A model generated the notes under the pieces. That model was not told the DNA's origin. It made no database searches and saw nothing but the letters and a program-made list of their open reading frames with translations. Both the position numbers and the translations under genes were made by a program. Source: Siphonobacter aquaeclarae (GTDB lineage Bacteria > Bacteroidota > Bacteroidia > Cytophagales > Spirosomataceae). Taken from it: a stretch of 64,000 bases of DNA. This document shows positions 16,052-24,497 of the stretch, in pieces. Numbering within the stretch: position 1 is the first letter of the stretch; the number at the start of each line of letters is the position of its first letter. The DNA lies in assembly GCF_900103285.1 (NCBI RefSeq), contig NZ_FNGS01000005.1:182579-246578 (forward strand). Direction: 5' to 3'.

Positions 16052-18655
16052 ATGTTCGTACGTCGTTTTGATGAACTCGACCGCGCCGCGCTACCGCTTG
16101 CCGGTGGCAAAGGCGCTCATTTGGGGGAATTGTCTTCCGTCGACGGCATCCGGGTGCCGGATGGTTTCTGCGTTACAACCGATGCATACCGGGCTGTCAC
16201 CGGGTCAGACCCGGAGCTATCCGGACTGCTCGAAGAGCTCAGCCGGGACTCCGGCGACGTATCCCGTACCGCCGGGCGCATCCGCCAACGCATTGAAAAC
16301 CTGCCCGTTCCGGAAGGCATCGTTCACGAGGTATATGCTGCTCTTGCTGCTTTTGATGCGGAGCAGTCTTTCGCCGTCCGCTCCAGCGCCACGGCGGAAG
16401 ACCTTCCCTCGGCTTCTTTCGCCGGGCAGCAGGATACTTATCTGAATATCAAAGGAAAAGAGTCAGTGCTCCGGCACATACAACAGTGCTGGGCTTCCCT
16501 GTTTACTGACCGGGCGGTGGCCTACCGCAGGCAGCAGGGTTTTGACCACCGGGAGGTTTTCCTGGCCGTTGTGGTGCAGCAAATGGTATTTTCGGAGGTG
16601 TCAGGCATCCTCTTTACGGCTGATCCACTCTCCGGAAACCGACGGGTTTCCACTATTGACGCCAGCTTTGGGCTGGGCGAAGCGCTTGTTGCAGGACTGG
16701 TCAGCGCCGATACCTACCGGGTACGGAGCGGAGAAATCCGGGAGAAGCAAATCGGAACAAAGAAACGGGCGGTTCTTGCAGCGCCGGAGGGAGGTACCCG
16801 GGAAGTAGAGCCGGAAGCCGGCAGTGTCGCGCAGCAGGCCCTGACCGATGCCCAAATCCGGGAGCTGGAGCGGATAGGGCGGACCATTGAAGGTCATTTC
16901 GGCGAACCGCAGGATATCGAATGGTGTCTGTCAGAAGGCGTTTTTTACGTCGTGCAGAGTCGCCCGATTACGACGTTGTTTCCGGTTCCCCAGGTGGATG
17001 ACAACGAAAACCATGTCTACATTTCTGTCGGTCACCAGCAAATGATGACCGACCCGATCCGGCCATGGGGATTGTCCTTTTTTCTGATGTTCACCCCCGC
17101 GCCGATGCAGGTTGCCGGCGGGCGGTTGTTTGTGGATGTCACGAAGCGTTTGTCGACTCTTTCCGGCCGCGCGAACCTGCTCGGAATCTTCGACCAGTCG
17201 GACCCGCTCATCCGCGACGCGCTGGCTACGGTAATCGAACGCGGTGATTTCCTCCCGACATTGCCGGACGAAAGTGCGGTACCAGGCCCCATTCGCGGTG
17301 CGGAAGGCCTCTCCGCCGCGGATATCCTTGATCCGGTACCGGATCCTGCCGGAGCAATAGCCGATTTGATTCGCGAAAATCAGGCCTCCGTCGAACGGCT
17401 GAAGCAGGAGATTCAGGGCAAATCCGGGACGGATCTTTTCGATTTTATCCGGTCGGACATGGAAGAAGCGCGGCGGGTGATGAATCAGTCGCCCAGCCTG
17501 GCCATCATTCTGGCCGGGGTAAACGGCTCGGTCTGGCTCAATTCGAAAATGGAGGAATGGCTGGGGGAGAAGAACGCGGCAGACGCCCTGACCCAGTCGC
17601 TCCCGAATAACGTCACCGCTGAAATGGGCCTCGCCCTGCTTGATGTAGCAGATGTCATCCGCCCTTATCCGCAGGTGGTGGAGTACCTGCCCCGCGCGAA
17701 CCCCGAAACGTTTCCCGACAGCCTGCCCGATGTACCGGGCAGTCGGGAGGCGAAGGAAGCCATCCGAACTTTTCTGGACCGTTACGGCATGCGCTGTACC
17801 GGCGAAATCGACGTGACACGTACGCGCTGGAGCGAGCGACCGGCCACGCTCATTCCGCTGCTGTTGGGGAATATTCATAACCAGACTGCCGGAGCAGGCA
17901 AGCGGAAGTACGAACTTGGGTTGGCAGAAGCTTCCGCAAAGGCAAAGGAATTGCTCGGTAAACTCGCTGAACTACCCGATGGCGAAGATAAAGTGCAGGA
18001 AACCAGGCGGATGATCGATGCGGTTCGCCTGTGCATGAGCTACCGGGAATACCCGAAATACGGGCTCGTCAACCGCTATTTTGTTTATAAACAGGCGCTG
18101 ATGAAAGAGGTGGAACGGCTGGTAGCGGAAGGTGTTTTCTCCGAAAAAGAAGACAGTTTCTACCTGTCATTTGACGAACTCAAAGAGGTCGTCCGTTCCC
18201 GCAGGCTTCCCGGAAACCCTGTCCCGGAACGAAAGGAAGCCTACCGCCATTTCGAAAAGCTGACGCCGCCCCGCGTGATGACGTCTGAAGGTGAAGCGAT
18301 TGCGGGCCGGTACCGGCGCGACAACATCCCGGCGCACGCGCTCGCAGGTCTGGCCGTGTCTTCCGGTATTGTCGAAGGCAGAGCGCGGGTAGTGCTGCGG
18401 ATGGAAGACGCCGGTCTGGAAGAAGGGGATATCCTGGTTACGCCCTTTACAGATCCGAGCTGGACACCCGTATTCGTATCCGTAAAGGCATTGATCACGG
18501 AGGTGGGGGGATTGATGACGCATGGCGCCGTCATCGCCCGGGAGTACGGATTGCCCGCGGTAGTCGGCATCGAAGATGCGACCAGACGAATCAGAGACGG
18601 GCAGCGGATCCGGGTAAACGGGACGGATGGGTATGTCGAGATTTTATCGGAATAG
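16052..18655 (+). CDS. rph: Rifampin phosphotransferase-like PEP-synthase family enzyme
   Basis: 867 residues, the usual length of Rph (about 865) and longer than most pyruvate phosphate dikinase fragments. The N-terminal ATP-grasp domain begins FVRRFDELDRAALPLAGGKG and has FAVRSSATAEDLPSASFAGQ and EPQDIEWCLSEG. The middle, from about residue 320 (ISVGHQQMMTDPIRPWGLSF), is the region that forms the rifampin-binding domain in known Rph. The C-terminal swivelling domain has the catalytic His in VGGLMTHGAVIAREYGLPAV. Rph uses ATP to phosphorylate rifampin, releasing AMP and Pi, and confers resistance. A PEP-synthase-like paralogue with another substrate remains possible. It is monocistronic and convergent with an AraC gene. 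Confidence 0.8.
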   Translation: MFVRRFDELDRAALPLAGGKGAHLGELSSVDGIRVPDGFCVTTDAYRAVTGSDPELSGLLEELSRDSGDVSRTAGRIRQRIENLPVPEGIVHEVYAALAAFDAEQSFAVRSSATAEDLPSASFAGQQDTYLNIKGKESVLRHIQQCWASLFTDRAVAYRRQQGFDHREVFLAVVVQQMVFSEVSGILFTADPLSGNRRVSTIDASFGLGEALVAGLVSADTYRVRSGEIREKQIGTKKRAVLAAPEGGTREVEPEAGSVAQQALTDAQIRELERIGRTIEGHFGEPQDIEWCLSEGVFYVVQSRPITTLFPVPQVDDNENHVYISVGHQQMMTDPIRPWGLSFFLMFTPAPMQVAGGRLFVDVTKRLSTLSGRANLLGIFDQSDPLIRDALATVIERGDFLPTLPDESAVPGPIRGAEGLSAADILDPVPDPAGAIADLIRENQASVERLKQEIQGKSGTDLFDFIRSDMEEARRVMNQSPSLAIILAGVNGSVWLNSKMEEWLGEKNAADALTQSLPNNVTAEMGLALLDVADVIRPYPQVVEYLPRANPETFPDSLPDVPGSREAKEAIRTFLDRYGMRCTGEIDVTRTRWSERPATLIPLLLGNIHNQTAGAGKRKYELGLAEASAKAKELLGKLAELPDGEDKVQETRRMIDAVRLCMSYREYPKYGLVNRYFVYKQALMKEVERLVAEGVFSEKEDSFYLSFDELKEVVRSRRLPGNPVPERKEAYRHFEKLTPPRVMTSEGEAIAGRYRRDNIPAHALAGLAVSSGIVEGRARVVLRMEDAGLEEGDILVTPFTDPSWTPVFVSVKALITEVGGLMTHGAVIAREYGLPAVVGIEDATRRIRDGQRIRVNGTDGYVEILSE

Positions 18656-18681
18656 GAAATTTTCAAAAGAGGCTCTTTCGC

Positions 18682-19587
18682 TCAATTAACATTCCGGAAT
18701 TCCTGGGGGCTGTTTCCGGTCTTCTGTTTGAAGAGTTTGCTGAAGTATTGGGGGTATTCGAATCCCAGTGAATAGGCGATTTCGGCAACACTTTTATCTG
18801 TACTTAAAAGTAAACCCTTGGCTTCTTCGATCAGGTAGTAATGGATATGATCCTGAGCATTTCTTCCTGTTTCCTTTTTTAGCAGATCACTCAGGTAATT
18901 GGGGGACAGGTTGACTTTTTCAGCCAGGTAACTGACGTTGGGAAGCCCCTTGTCCAGCAAAATCGGACTGCTGAAATACTCCCGGAGAGCATCGTCTATT
19001 TGCGAAACAATATTCCGGTTGGTGTTTTTCCGGGTAATAAACTGGCGGCCGTAATAACGCAGGCAGTAGTTCAGCAATAGTTCAATATTGGAAACGATAA
19101 GGTTCTGGCTATGATTGTCAATGTTTTCCTCGAGCTCGCTCTGGATTTTGTGAATACAATCAAGCAGGGTCTGTTTTTCTTTTTCGGATAAATGCAATGC
19201 CTCCGACATTTCATAGGAGAAGAAAGTATACTCTTTCATCTTCATTCCCAGAGACGTACCCCTTACCAGATCGGGGTGAAAAAACAATCCCCATCCGACC
19301 ATATCTTCCTTTTTTTCTATTTCGCTATCCATCGTCAATACCTGTTTCGGAGCGATGCAGATCAGACTGCCTTCCTGAAAATCATAGGACTCTCTGCCGT
19401 AGCGCATTTTGTTCGCGCAGTAGTTTTTGAACATGATCGAGTAGAAATCACAACTGACGCGGATATCTTCCTCGATGTATTCGTCGACCTTGCTGAAATC
19501 AATCACCGCTACCAACGGATGCTTCGTAACTCCTTTCACAAACCGGTTGATTTCAGAGATGCTTTTTAGTTGAACTATCGGCTTCAT
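18682..19587 (-). CDS. AraC-family transcriptional regulator
   Basis: About 301 residues from ATG 19587 (MKPIVQLKSISEINRFV). The N-terminal domain has the cupin-like QEGSLICIAPKQVL and the typical Bacteroidota segment GWGLFFHPDLVRGTSLG. The C-terminal double HTH is VSYLAEKVNLSPNYLSDLLK, then VAEIAYSLGFEYPQYFSKLF and KQKTGNSPQEFR. The next gene upstream on the same strand is a small membrane protein of unknown function. Its frame extends to 19659, but the additional residues look non-coding. The target genes are not known. Confidence 0.92.
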   Translation of the reverse strand: MKPIVQLKSISEINRFVKGVTKHPLVAVIDFSKVDEYIEEDIRVSCDFYSIMFKNYCANKMRYGRESYDFQEGSLICIAPKQVLTMDSEIEKKEDMVGWGLFFHPDLVRGTSLGMKMKEYTFFSYEMSEALHLSEKEKQTLLDCIHKIQSELEENIDNHSQNLIVSNIELLLNYCLRYYGRQFITRKNTNRNIVSQIDDALREYFSSPILLDKGLPNVSYLAEKVNLSPNYLSDLLKKETGRNAQDHIHYYLIEEAKGLLLSTDKSVAEIAYSLGFEYPQYFSKLFKQKTGNSPQEFRNVN

Positions 19588-19697
19588 TTTGCAGATTTTT
19601 GAAAATAAATACCTGAAAGTCAGTAGATTACTGCTTCTGCAACTTGCCCGCCCTCTCAATGAAACCTCTGCGGTATTGACAGGACGGGCAACGCGTA

Positions 19698-20276
19698 TCA
19701 GTGCAGGTACTTCAGGATGGTATGGTAGTAAAAATCAGCCCGTTCCTGCGAAAAATAGTCAATAACCAGGCCGGCTAGGGCAAAATAGGACAATCCGATA
19801 CCAATACCTTGCCAGGCAGCATTTTTCGTTGTCCAGAAGATAAACAGCGTAGCGGAAAAAAATACCGATGCTACTATTTTGGAGACGAGATATCCGTATT
19901 GAAACGCTTCAACGCGTGCCTTTTCCGCTTTTACAAAAGCAGATTCGTTCTGCTCATATAGTGGCGGAAATACTGCCAGGCGTTTTTGATTAGAGACCAG
20001 CATTCCTGTGCCAATACCAGCGTAGATCAGGCCACTGAGCACAAGCGGCCAGAGCAGCGATTGCGAACCAGGTGTAGTCCCGATTTTCCAGAAGAGAAAG
20101 CCGCCGAGACTTGTAATTACTCCGAATGCGAGGATAAACCAGGCTTCGAATAATTCCGCTTTGATCCAATGCAGGGTGTTTTCGAAAAAATCCATGTCGA
20201 TGGTGTTTACGGTTGAACAGGTGTTCTGTTTAACATCGCTTTTTGCATTTGAAAGAATGTCAGGTATGCCATTCAT
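19698..20276 (-). CDS. Four-helix integral membrane protein, function unknown
   Basis: 192 residues from ATG 20276, or 165 from an in-frame ATG at 20195 (MDFFENTLHWIKAELFEAW), which looks the better start because the coding pattern is clear only after it. Four hydrophobic segments can be read: AWFILAFGVITSLGGFLF, LLWPLVLSGLIYAGIGTGML, YLVSKIVASVFFSATLFIFW and GIGIGLSYFALAGLVI. A short soluble loop with FVKAEKARVEAFQYG separates the pairs. I do not recognise a named family. It lies between an AraC regulator and a DUF2147 gene on the same strand. Confidence 0.75.
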   Translation of the reverse strand: MNGIPDILSNAKSDVKQNTCSTVNTIDMDFFENTLHWIKAELFEAWFILAFGVITSLGGFLFWKIGTTPGSQSLLWPLVLSGLIYAGIGTGMLVSNQKRLAVFPPLYEQNESAFVKAEKARVEAFQYGYLVSKIVASVFFSATLFIFWTTKNAAWQGIGIGLSYFALAGLVIDYFSQERADFYYHTILKYLH

Positions 20277-20316
20277 TCATGCCGCCGGCCCTGTGCCGCA
20301 ATACACTGATGCCGGA

Positions 20317-20754
20317 TCAGTTGTGGCGATGAAAAGTAGCCGTTTTGCCCAGAAGCGATACGCCCATGTATCCCCGCAGATACATTTTTCCCTCTTTTAC
20401 CCACGCCTTGCAACTGTAATAATCGCCGCTGGGGGCGTTGTAAATCCGGCCACCTGTGTATTCGTCTCCGTCCCATTTCAGGTCCGTCAGGCTGATGATG
20501 CCGATTAATTCTCTCGACCGCAATTTAGCATCGGGATTCTTCACGTCTTTCTTCGAAGTAATGCCGTCGGCTTCGACGATTTGATTCCCCCAGAGGTATT
20601 TACCGAAGTACTTATCTCCTTGTTTGAATATCTCCAGACGAACGTCTTTTTTGTCGGATTCCCATTTTCCGACAATGGCGGATTCGCCGTTTTGAGCGAA
20701 GGTACGGGTTGCCGTAATCAGCAACAGAATGGCAATGAGTTTCAGGAATTTCAT
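20317..20754 (-). CDS. Secreted DUF2147 domain protein
   Basis: 145 residues. Signal peptide KFLKLIAILLLITATRTFAQ, then a compact beta-rich domain with IVGKWESDKKDVRLEI, YFGKYLW, LRSRELIGIISLTDLKWDGD, YTGGRIYNAPSGDYY and LRGYMGVSLLGKTATFHR. This series (GxW...G...LxGxxLLxGL...GxIYDPxxGKxY...RGYxGxxLxGRTxxW) is the DUF2147 pattern, a lipocalin-like beta-barrel common in Bacteroidota and Proteobacteria. The function is not established. It is in tandem with a short-chain dehydrogenase upstream (33 bp), so probably an operon. Confidence 0.88.
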   Translation of the reverse strand: MKFLKLIAILLLITATRTFAQNGESAIVGKWESDKKDVRLEIFKQGDKYFGKYLWGNQIVEADGITSKKDVKNPDAKLRSRELIGIISLTDLKWDGDEYTGGRIYNAPSGDYYSCKAWVKEGKMYLRGYMGVSLLGKTATFHRHN

Positions 20755-20786
20755 GGTATTCAGAACGGCGTGTTAAGGTTGATTCT

Positions 20787-21602
20787 TTACATCTGACTCA
20801 TGACGATCTTGTCGAAAAGATCGTCGCCGAGGTAGGTCCGCATCCAGACCATCGGTTTGGCGAACTTGCCGACACGGTAGCGGGTCTTCGGGTTTTTGCT
20901 GTTGACGATTTTGCTGACGGCGTCCGAGATGACAGCCGGGCTGGATGACCCGTTTCCTTCGGCCGACTTTTTAGTCCCTTCCACGATTTTGTCCATCAGG
21001 TCGCGGTAGGCGCTGTCTTTCCGGATTTTGGCGAAGCCGTCCAGCAACACAGAGCCGAACTCGGTCGCGATAAAGCCGGGTTCAAGTACCACTACGTGGA
21101 TGTTGAACTGCTTGAGTTCCAGGCGAAGACAATCGCTCAGCCCTTCAACCGCGTGCTTGCTGGCGTGGTACCAGGCGCCCATCGGGAAGTACATTTTGCC
21201 CCCCATGGAAGACGTATTGATAATGGTGCCGGCATTGGCCTTGCGCATATAGGGGACTACTTTTTGCGTCACCGCCGCCATGCCGAATACATTTACTTCG
21301 AACTGCCGCCGGGCTTCGCTCAGCGGTACGTCTTCGACCGAACCATACAGGCCAAAGCCGGCATTGTTCCAGAGTACATCGATCCGGCCCTGTTCTCTAA
21401 CGATGGTATCGACGACGCGCTGGATATCTTCTTCCTGCGTGACGTCCATCTGCAGGGGATGACCGCCGATTTTCTTCAGGTCTTCCATGAGATCCAGCCG
21501 CCGGGCGACGGTATACACGATGTGACCTTCCGCGATGAGTTTTTGAGCGGTTTCCTTGCCCATACCGGAGCTTGCGCCTGTAATCAGAATTACTTTTTTC
21601 AT
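20787..21602 (-). CDS. Short-chain dehydrogenase/reductase
   Basis: 271 residues. Rossmann motif ITGASSGMGKETA, NNAGFGLYG, catalytic Ser in INTSSMGGKMYFP and the YxxxK pair in WYHASKHAVEG. The N-terminal VYTVARRLDLME suggests NADP(H) preference through Arg. The C-terminal extension with DDLFDKIVMSQM and the PGFIATEFGSVL segment match the group annotated as oxidoreductases or ketoreductases in Bacteroidota. Substrate unknown. It is the first gene of a probable two-gene unit with the DUF2147 protein. Confidence 0.9.
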   Translation of the reverse strand: MKKVILITGASSGMGKETAQKLIAEGHIVYTVARRLDLMEDLKKIGGHPLQMDVTQEEDIQRVVDTIVREQGRIDVLWNNAGFGLYGSVEDVPLSEARRQFEVNVFGMAAVTQKVVPYMRKANAGTIINTSSMGGKMYFPMGAWYHASKHAVEGLSDCLRLELKQFNIHVVVLEPGFIATEFGSVLLDGFAKIRKDSAYRDLMDKIVEGTKKSAEGNGSSSPAVISDAVSKIVNSKNPKTRYRVGKFAKPMVWMRTYLGDDLFDKIVMSQM

Positions 21603-21807
21603 TTTCGTTGTTGTTTACGATGCAAAATTCGGCCTGACGACGGCGGGAGCAGGGATACAAATTCCGGTTGTTTGTATACTTTTTCCGGTGGGGGAAGAAA
21701 TGGTTCGCCGGTTGCCCGGATCCAGGGGTATTCCGAAGTGATTGGGCTCGTAAACCGGCTGAAATACTGTATCTTACGTTCTCACAAAAACCAAACGCCT
21801 ATTCCGT

Positions 21808-22635
21808 ATGACACCGACCGCCACGACGTTTACTTCCGGAGATAACAGCAAAATTTTCTACCAGCATTGGGAAGCCGGAGGCGAAGCAAAAGCAGTGCTC
21901 GTCATTGTTCACGGCCTGAACTCCCACAGCGGATATTACGACGGTTTTGCGCAGCAAGTGATTGGCGCCGGAATCGAGGTATATGCCCTTGACCTGCCCG
22001 GCAGAGGCCGTTCCGAAGGAGAGCGATACTACATAGAAGATTACCACGCGGTTATTGAAGATATCTTGCAGCTTGTTGCTATTGCACACGGCGCATACCC
22101 GGAATTGCCGCTGTTCCTGCTGGGGCATAGCGCCGGCGGCGTTTTTGCGTCGGTATTTGCCGCGTTGCACCCGGACAAATTGAACGGCCTTATTTCGGAG
22201 AGCTTTGCTTTTCAGGTTCCTGCGCCTGATGCTGCTTTGGCGACGCTCAAGTTTTTAAGCCATATCATCCCGCATACCCGGGTGGTCCGGCTTAATAACG
22301 AAGACTTTTCACGCGATGAGGCCGTCGTGGAAGCCATGAATACGGACCCGTTGCTTAAAGACGAAAAGCAGCCCACCAAAACCATGCAGCAGCTTATTCT
22401 GGCTGCCGGATTTCTCAAAGAGGAAATGCCGCAGATGAATCTTCCTGTTCTGATTCTGCACGGTACTGCGGATAAGGCCACCCGGCCGGAGGGAAGTCAG
22501 TATTTTTTTGACCATATTTCTTCGCCGGATAAGACCCTGAAACTTTACGAGGGGCATTACCACGACCTGCTCAATGACCTGGGGAAGGAGACGGTTGTTT
22601 CGGATATTCTGCAATGGATAAACGGAAGAGTCTGA
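21808..22635 (+). CDS. Alpha/beta hydrolase, monoacylglycerol lipase-like
   Basis: 275 residues. The oxyanion region VLVIVHGLNSHSGYYD, the nucleophile elbow LLGHSAGGVFAS (Ser108), an acidic residue in LHGTADKATRPEGS and the final His in YEGHYHDLLND give the full triad. The GLNSHSGYY and LDLPGRGRSEGER patterns match the lysophospholipase/monoacylglycerol lipase (Hydrolase_4) family. No signal peptide is present, so it is probably cytoplasmic. It is monocistronic and ends at an exceptionally long terminator hairpin shared with the convergent carboxylesterase. Confidence 0.88.
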   Translation: MTPTATTFTSGDNSKIFYQHWEAGGEAKAVLVIVHGLNSHSGYYDGFAQQVIGAGIEVYALDLPGRGRSEGERYYIEDYHAVIEDILQLVAIAHGAYPELPLFLLGHSAGGVFASVFAALHPDKLNGLISESFAFQVPAPDAALATLKFLSHIIPHTRVVRLNNEDFSRDEAVVEAMNTDPLLKDEKQPTKTMQQLILAAGFLKEEMPQMNLPVLILHGTADKATRPEGSQYFFDHISSPDKTLKLYEGHYHDLLNDLGKETVVSDILQWINGRV

Positions 22636-22675
22636 GGCTTATGTTTTTCATCAGCGGGTTTCCGTTTTGATACTA

Positions 22676-22735
22676 TTAATACTAAAAGCAAAAACAGCGG
22701 CTCACAGGAGCCGCTGTTTTTGCTTTTAGTATTAA
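22676..22735. terminator. Bidirectional terminator with a 28-bp perfect stem
   Basis: The arms 22676-22703 and 22708-22735 are perfect reverse complements over 28 bp, with a 4-nt loop ACAG. The stem contains AAAAACAGCGGCTC and its complement, so a T-run follows the GC core on both strands. It lies between convergent genes. Its right arm ends 15 bp before the stop codon of the carboxylesterase. Confidence 0.9.
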
Positions 22736-22749
22736 ATAGCGATCGCTTC

Positions 22750-24360
22750 CTATTTCTTCGAATCCCAGAAAAGATAGCGCCCGCGGTTTTGTTCAGGCTC
22801 CTGACGGGTATTGACGTCGATATGCATGACGGAAACGGTATTGCCCTTGATGGGCGTCCATGCGGGAACGCCCGCGCCGTTGGGATTTCCGGTTTTGATG
22901 AAATTGGCAAAGAACTCCTGCATCACCTTCGAGACCTTGTAGTCGTCCGGTGTCCAGTCGTATACCTGATTCGTGGCCAGGTTACCCATTGCATACTCGA
23001 TCTCAGCGGAGTGTACTGCGCCTTTGGGGATATCCGCTTTTTTTGCAGCTCCGTCGCGTACCACACCTCCGGCCAGACCGGCGCTCGCGTTGCCCATTTC
23101 AGGCCGCATGGCTGGTCTCGGACGACTGTAGTAATACCGGTACACAGGTTGGCTACCGCCCGTTTTGCTGTGCAGATCGGCCCATTTCCAGGTGCAATAG
23201 CTCAGGAAGCCGTCGCTGGCAAGGTCCGTTGCTGCCTGTTCGGCTGACTGATCGTCTGTCGCCGCATAGAGTTTCAGTACCTCCGCGGCCCGATCGCCAA
23301 AGCGTTTTTCGACTGCCTGCGTATAAGCGGCAACGGTCGGCTGCTCTTTTCCCAGCAAAAACTGATAGCCCATTTCCTGTGAATTCCAGCCAACAAGCAG
23401 CGGTACCTTCACCTGCTCACCGGCTTCGAAGGCAGCGAGGGGCGATTTGGGGAAGAAGTAGCCGTCGACCACCGGCGTCCATTGCATCACACCGGGTTTG
23501 CCGGAAGCCTTGAGCAGCTGGTCGGCAGGCAGCGCCCGGAGTTGGGCAAGTGTCGTCGCCCCGAGGGATTCCCCAAACCGGACGCCGGCTTTTTCAGCAT
23601 CTGCCAGGGAAACGGGCGGGAGCATGGGCATCGCCAGCAGCGAGCCACTTTCGCCGATAGCGCGGTGGAAAAGGCCTTTGGACAGGGGGGAAGCCATTTG
23701 GGCGCTCACCGAGCAGGAACCGGCTGATTCCCCGGCGATGGTCACCTGATTCGGATCACCGCCAAACGCCGCGATGTTCTGCTTGACCCAGCGCAGGGCC
23801 TCCCGCTGATCGAGGTAGCCATAGTTTCCGGAAGCGTTATGTCCGGATTCTTTCGAAAATTCAGGATGTGACATGTAGCCAAAAACACCGAGGCGGTAGT
23901 TTACCGTCACCGCTACAATGCCTTTTTGCGCCATGCTCTCTCCGTCGTAGCGGGGTTCGGAGCCGTCGCCCGCTACCCAGCCGCCGCCGTAGAAGTATAC
24001 CAGGACGGGCAGTTTTTCTTTTCCGGACTTCGCCGGTGTCCAGACGTTGAGGTAGAGGCAGTCTTCACCCATCGACTTCGACCGGGAGTTCATGTCTCCG
24101 AATACATTGAGCTGCATGGGTTTGGCGCCGAATTCATCGGCTTTCCGGACGCCGGTCCACGCTTTTACCGGCTGGGGCTCTTTCCACCGGAGCTCGCCCA
24201 CGGGCGGCTGCGCAAAGGGAACTCCTTTGAAAGAACGGATACCGCTCGGTTCGACCACGCCTTCCAGTACCCCGGAGGCCGTTTTCGCCGTTGTCGCACT
24301 TTTCTGTGCCAGCACAGGGAGCGACGCTGCCACCAGTAAAACCATAAAGGATAACTTCAT
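22750..24360 (-). CDS. Secreted type-B carboxylesterase
   Basis: 536 residues. Signal peptide MKLSFMVLLVAASLPVLAQ. Conserved blocks are GVPFAQPPVGELRWKEPQP, EDCLYLNVWTP, the oxyanion hole FYGGGWVAGDG, NYRLGVFGYMSHPEF, NYGYLDQREALRWVKQNIAA, and the nucleophile elbow TIAGESAGSCSV. The C-terminal FFANFIKTGNPNG is also typical. This is the PnbA/cholinesterase-like family; it hydrolyses carboxylic esters in the periplasm or outside. The natural substrate is unknown. It is divergent from a NrtR-like regulator gene, with a palindrome close to its start, so control by that regulator is likely. Confidence 0.92.
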   Translation of the reverse strand: MKLSFMVLLVAASLPVLAQKSATTAKTASGVLEGVVEPSGIRSFKGVPFAQPPVGELRWKEPQPVKAWTGVRKADEFGAKPMQLNVFGDMNSRSKSMGEDCLYLNVWTPAKSGKEKLPVLVYFYGGGWVAGDGSEPRYDGESMAQKGIVAVTVNYRLGVFGYMSHPEFSKESGHNASGNYGYLDQREALRWVKQNIAAFGGDPNQVTIAGESAGSCSVSAQMASPLSKGLFHRAIGESGSLLAMPMLPPVSLADAEKAGVRFGESLGATTLAQLRALPADQLLKASGKPGVMQWTPVVDGYFFPKSPLAAFEAGEQVKVPLLVGWNSQEMGYQFLLGKEQPTVAAYTQAVEKRFGDRAAEVLKLYAATDDQSAEQAATDLASDGFLSYCTWKWADLHSKTGGSQPVYRYYYSRPRPAMRPEMGNASAGLAGGVVRDGAAKKADIPKGAVHSAEIEYAMGNLATNQVYDWTPDDYKVSKVMQEFFANFIKTGNPNGAGVPAWTPIKGNTVSVMHIDVNTRQEPEQNRGRYLFWDSKK

Positions 24361-24414
24361 AAGGAAACAGGATTTGACCGGCGCCTGACTGGCTGACCGG
24401 CCGTTGAGAGAGGT

Positions 24415-24439
24415 TTATTGTTGCACTATGCGACAATAA
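24415..24439. promoter_or_regulatory. Candidate operator for the NrtR-like regulator
   Basis: TTATTGT (24415-24421) and ACAATAA (24433-24439) are perfect inverted half-sites around an 11-bp centre TGCACTATGCG, which itself is partly symmetric (GC...GC). It lies 55 bp before the carboxylesterase start and 59 bp before the regulator start, a good place for dual control. NrtR-family proteins bind palindromes of about this length. Confidence 0.5.
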
Positions 24440-24497
24440 TAACCAGCGGATTGGATTTTGCCAAAAGCGGAGTGGATTTCGTTGCTATTTTTGCGGC

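Noticed and set aside
16931-17878. 315-codon open frame on - strand
   Set aside because: Antisense to the rifampin phosphotransferase gene; no motif or start signal.
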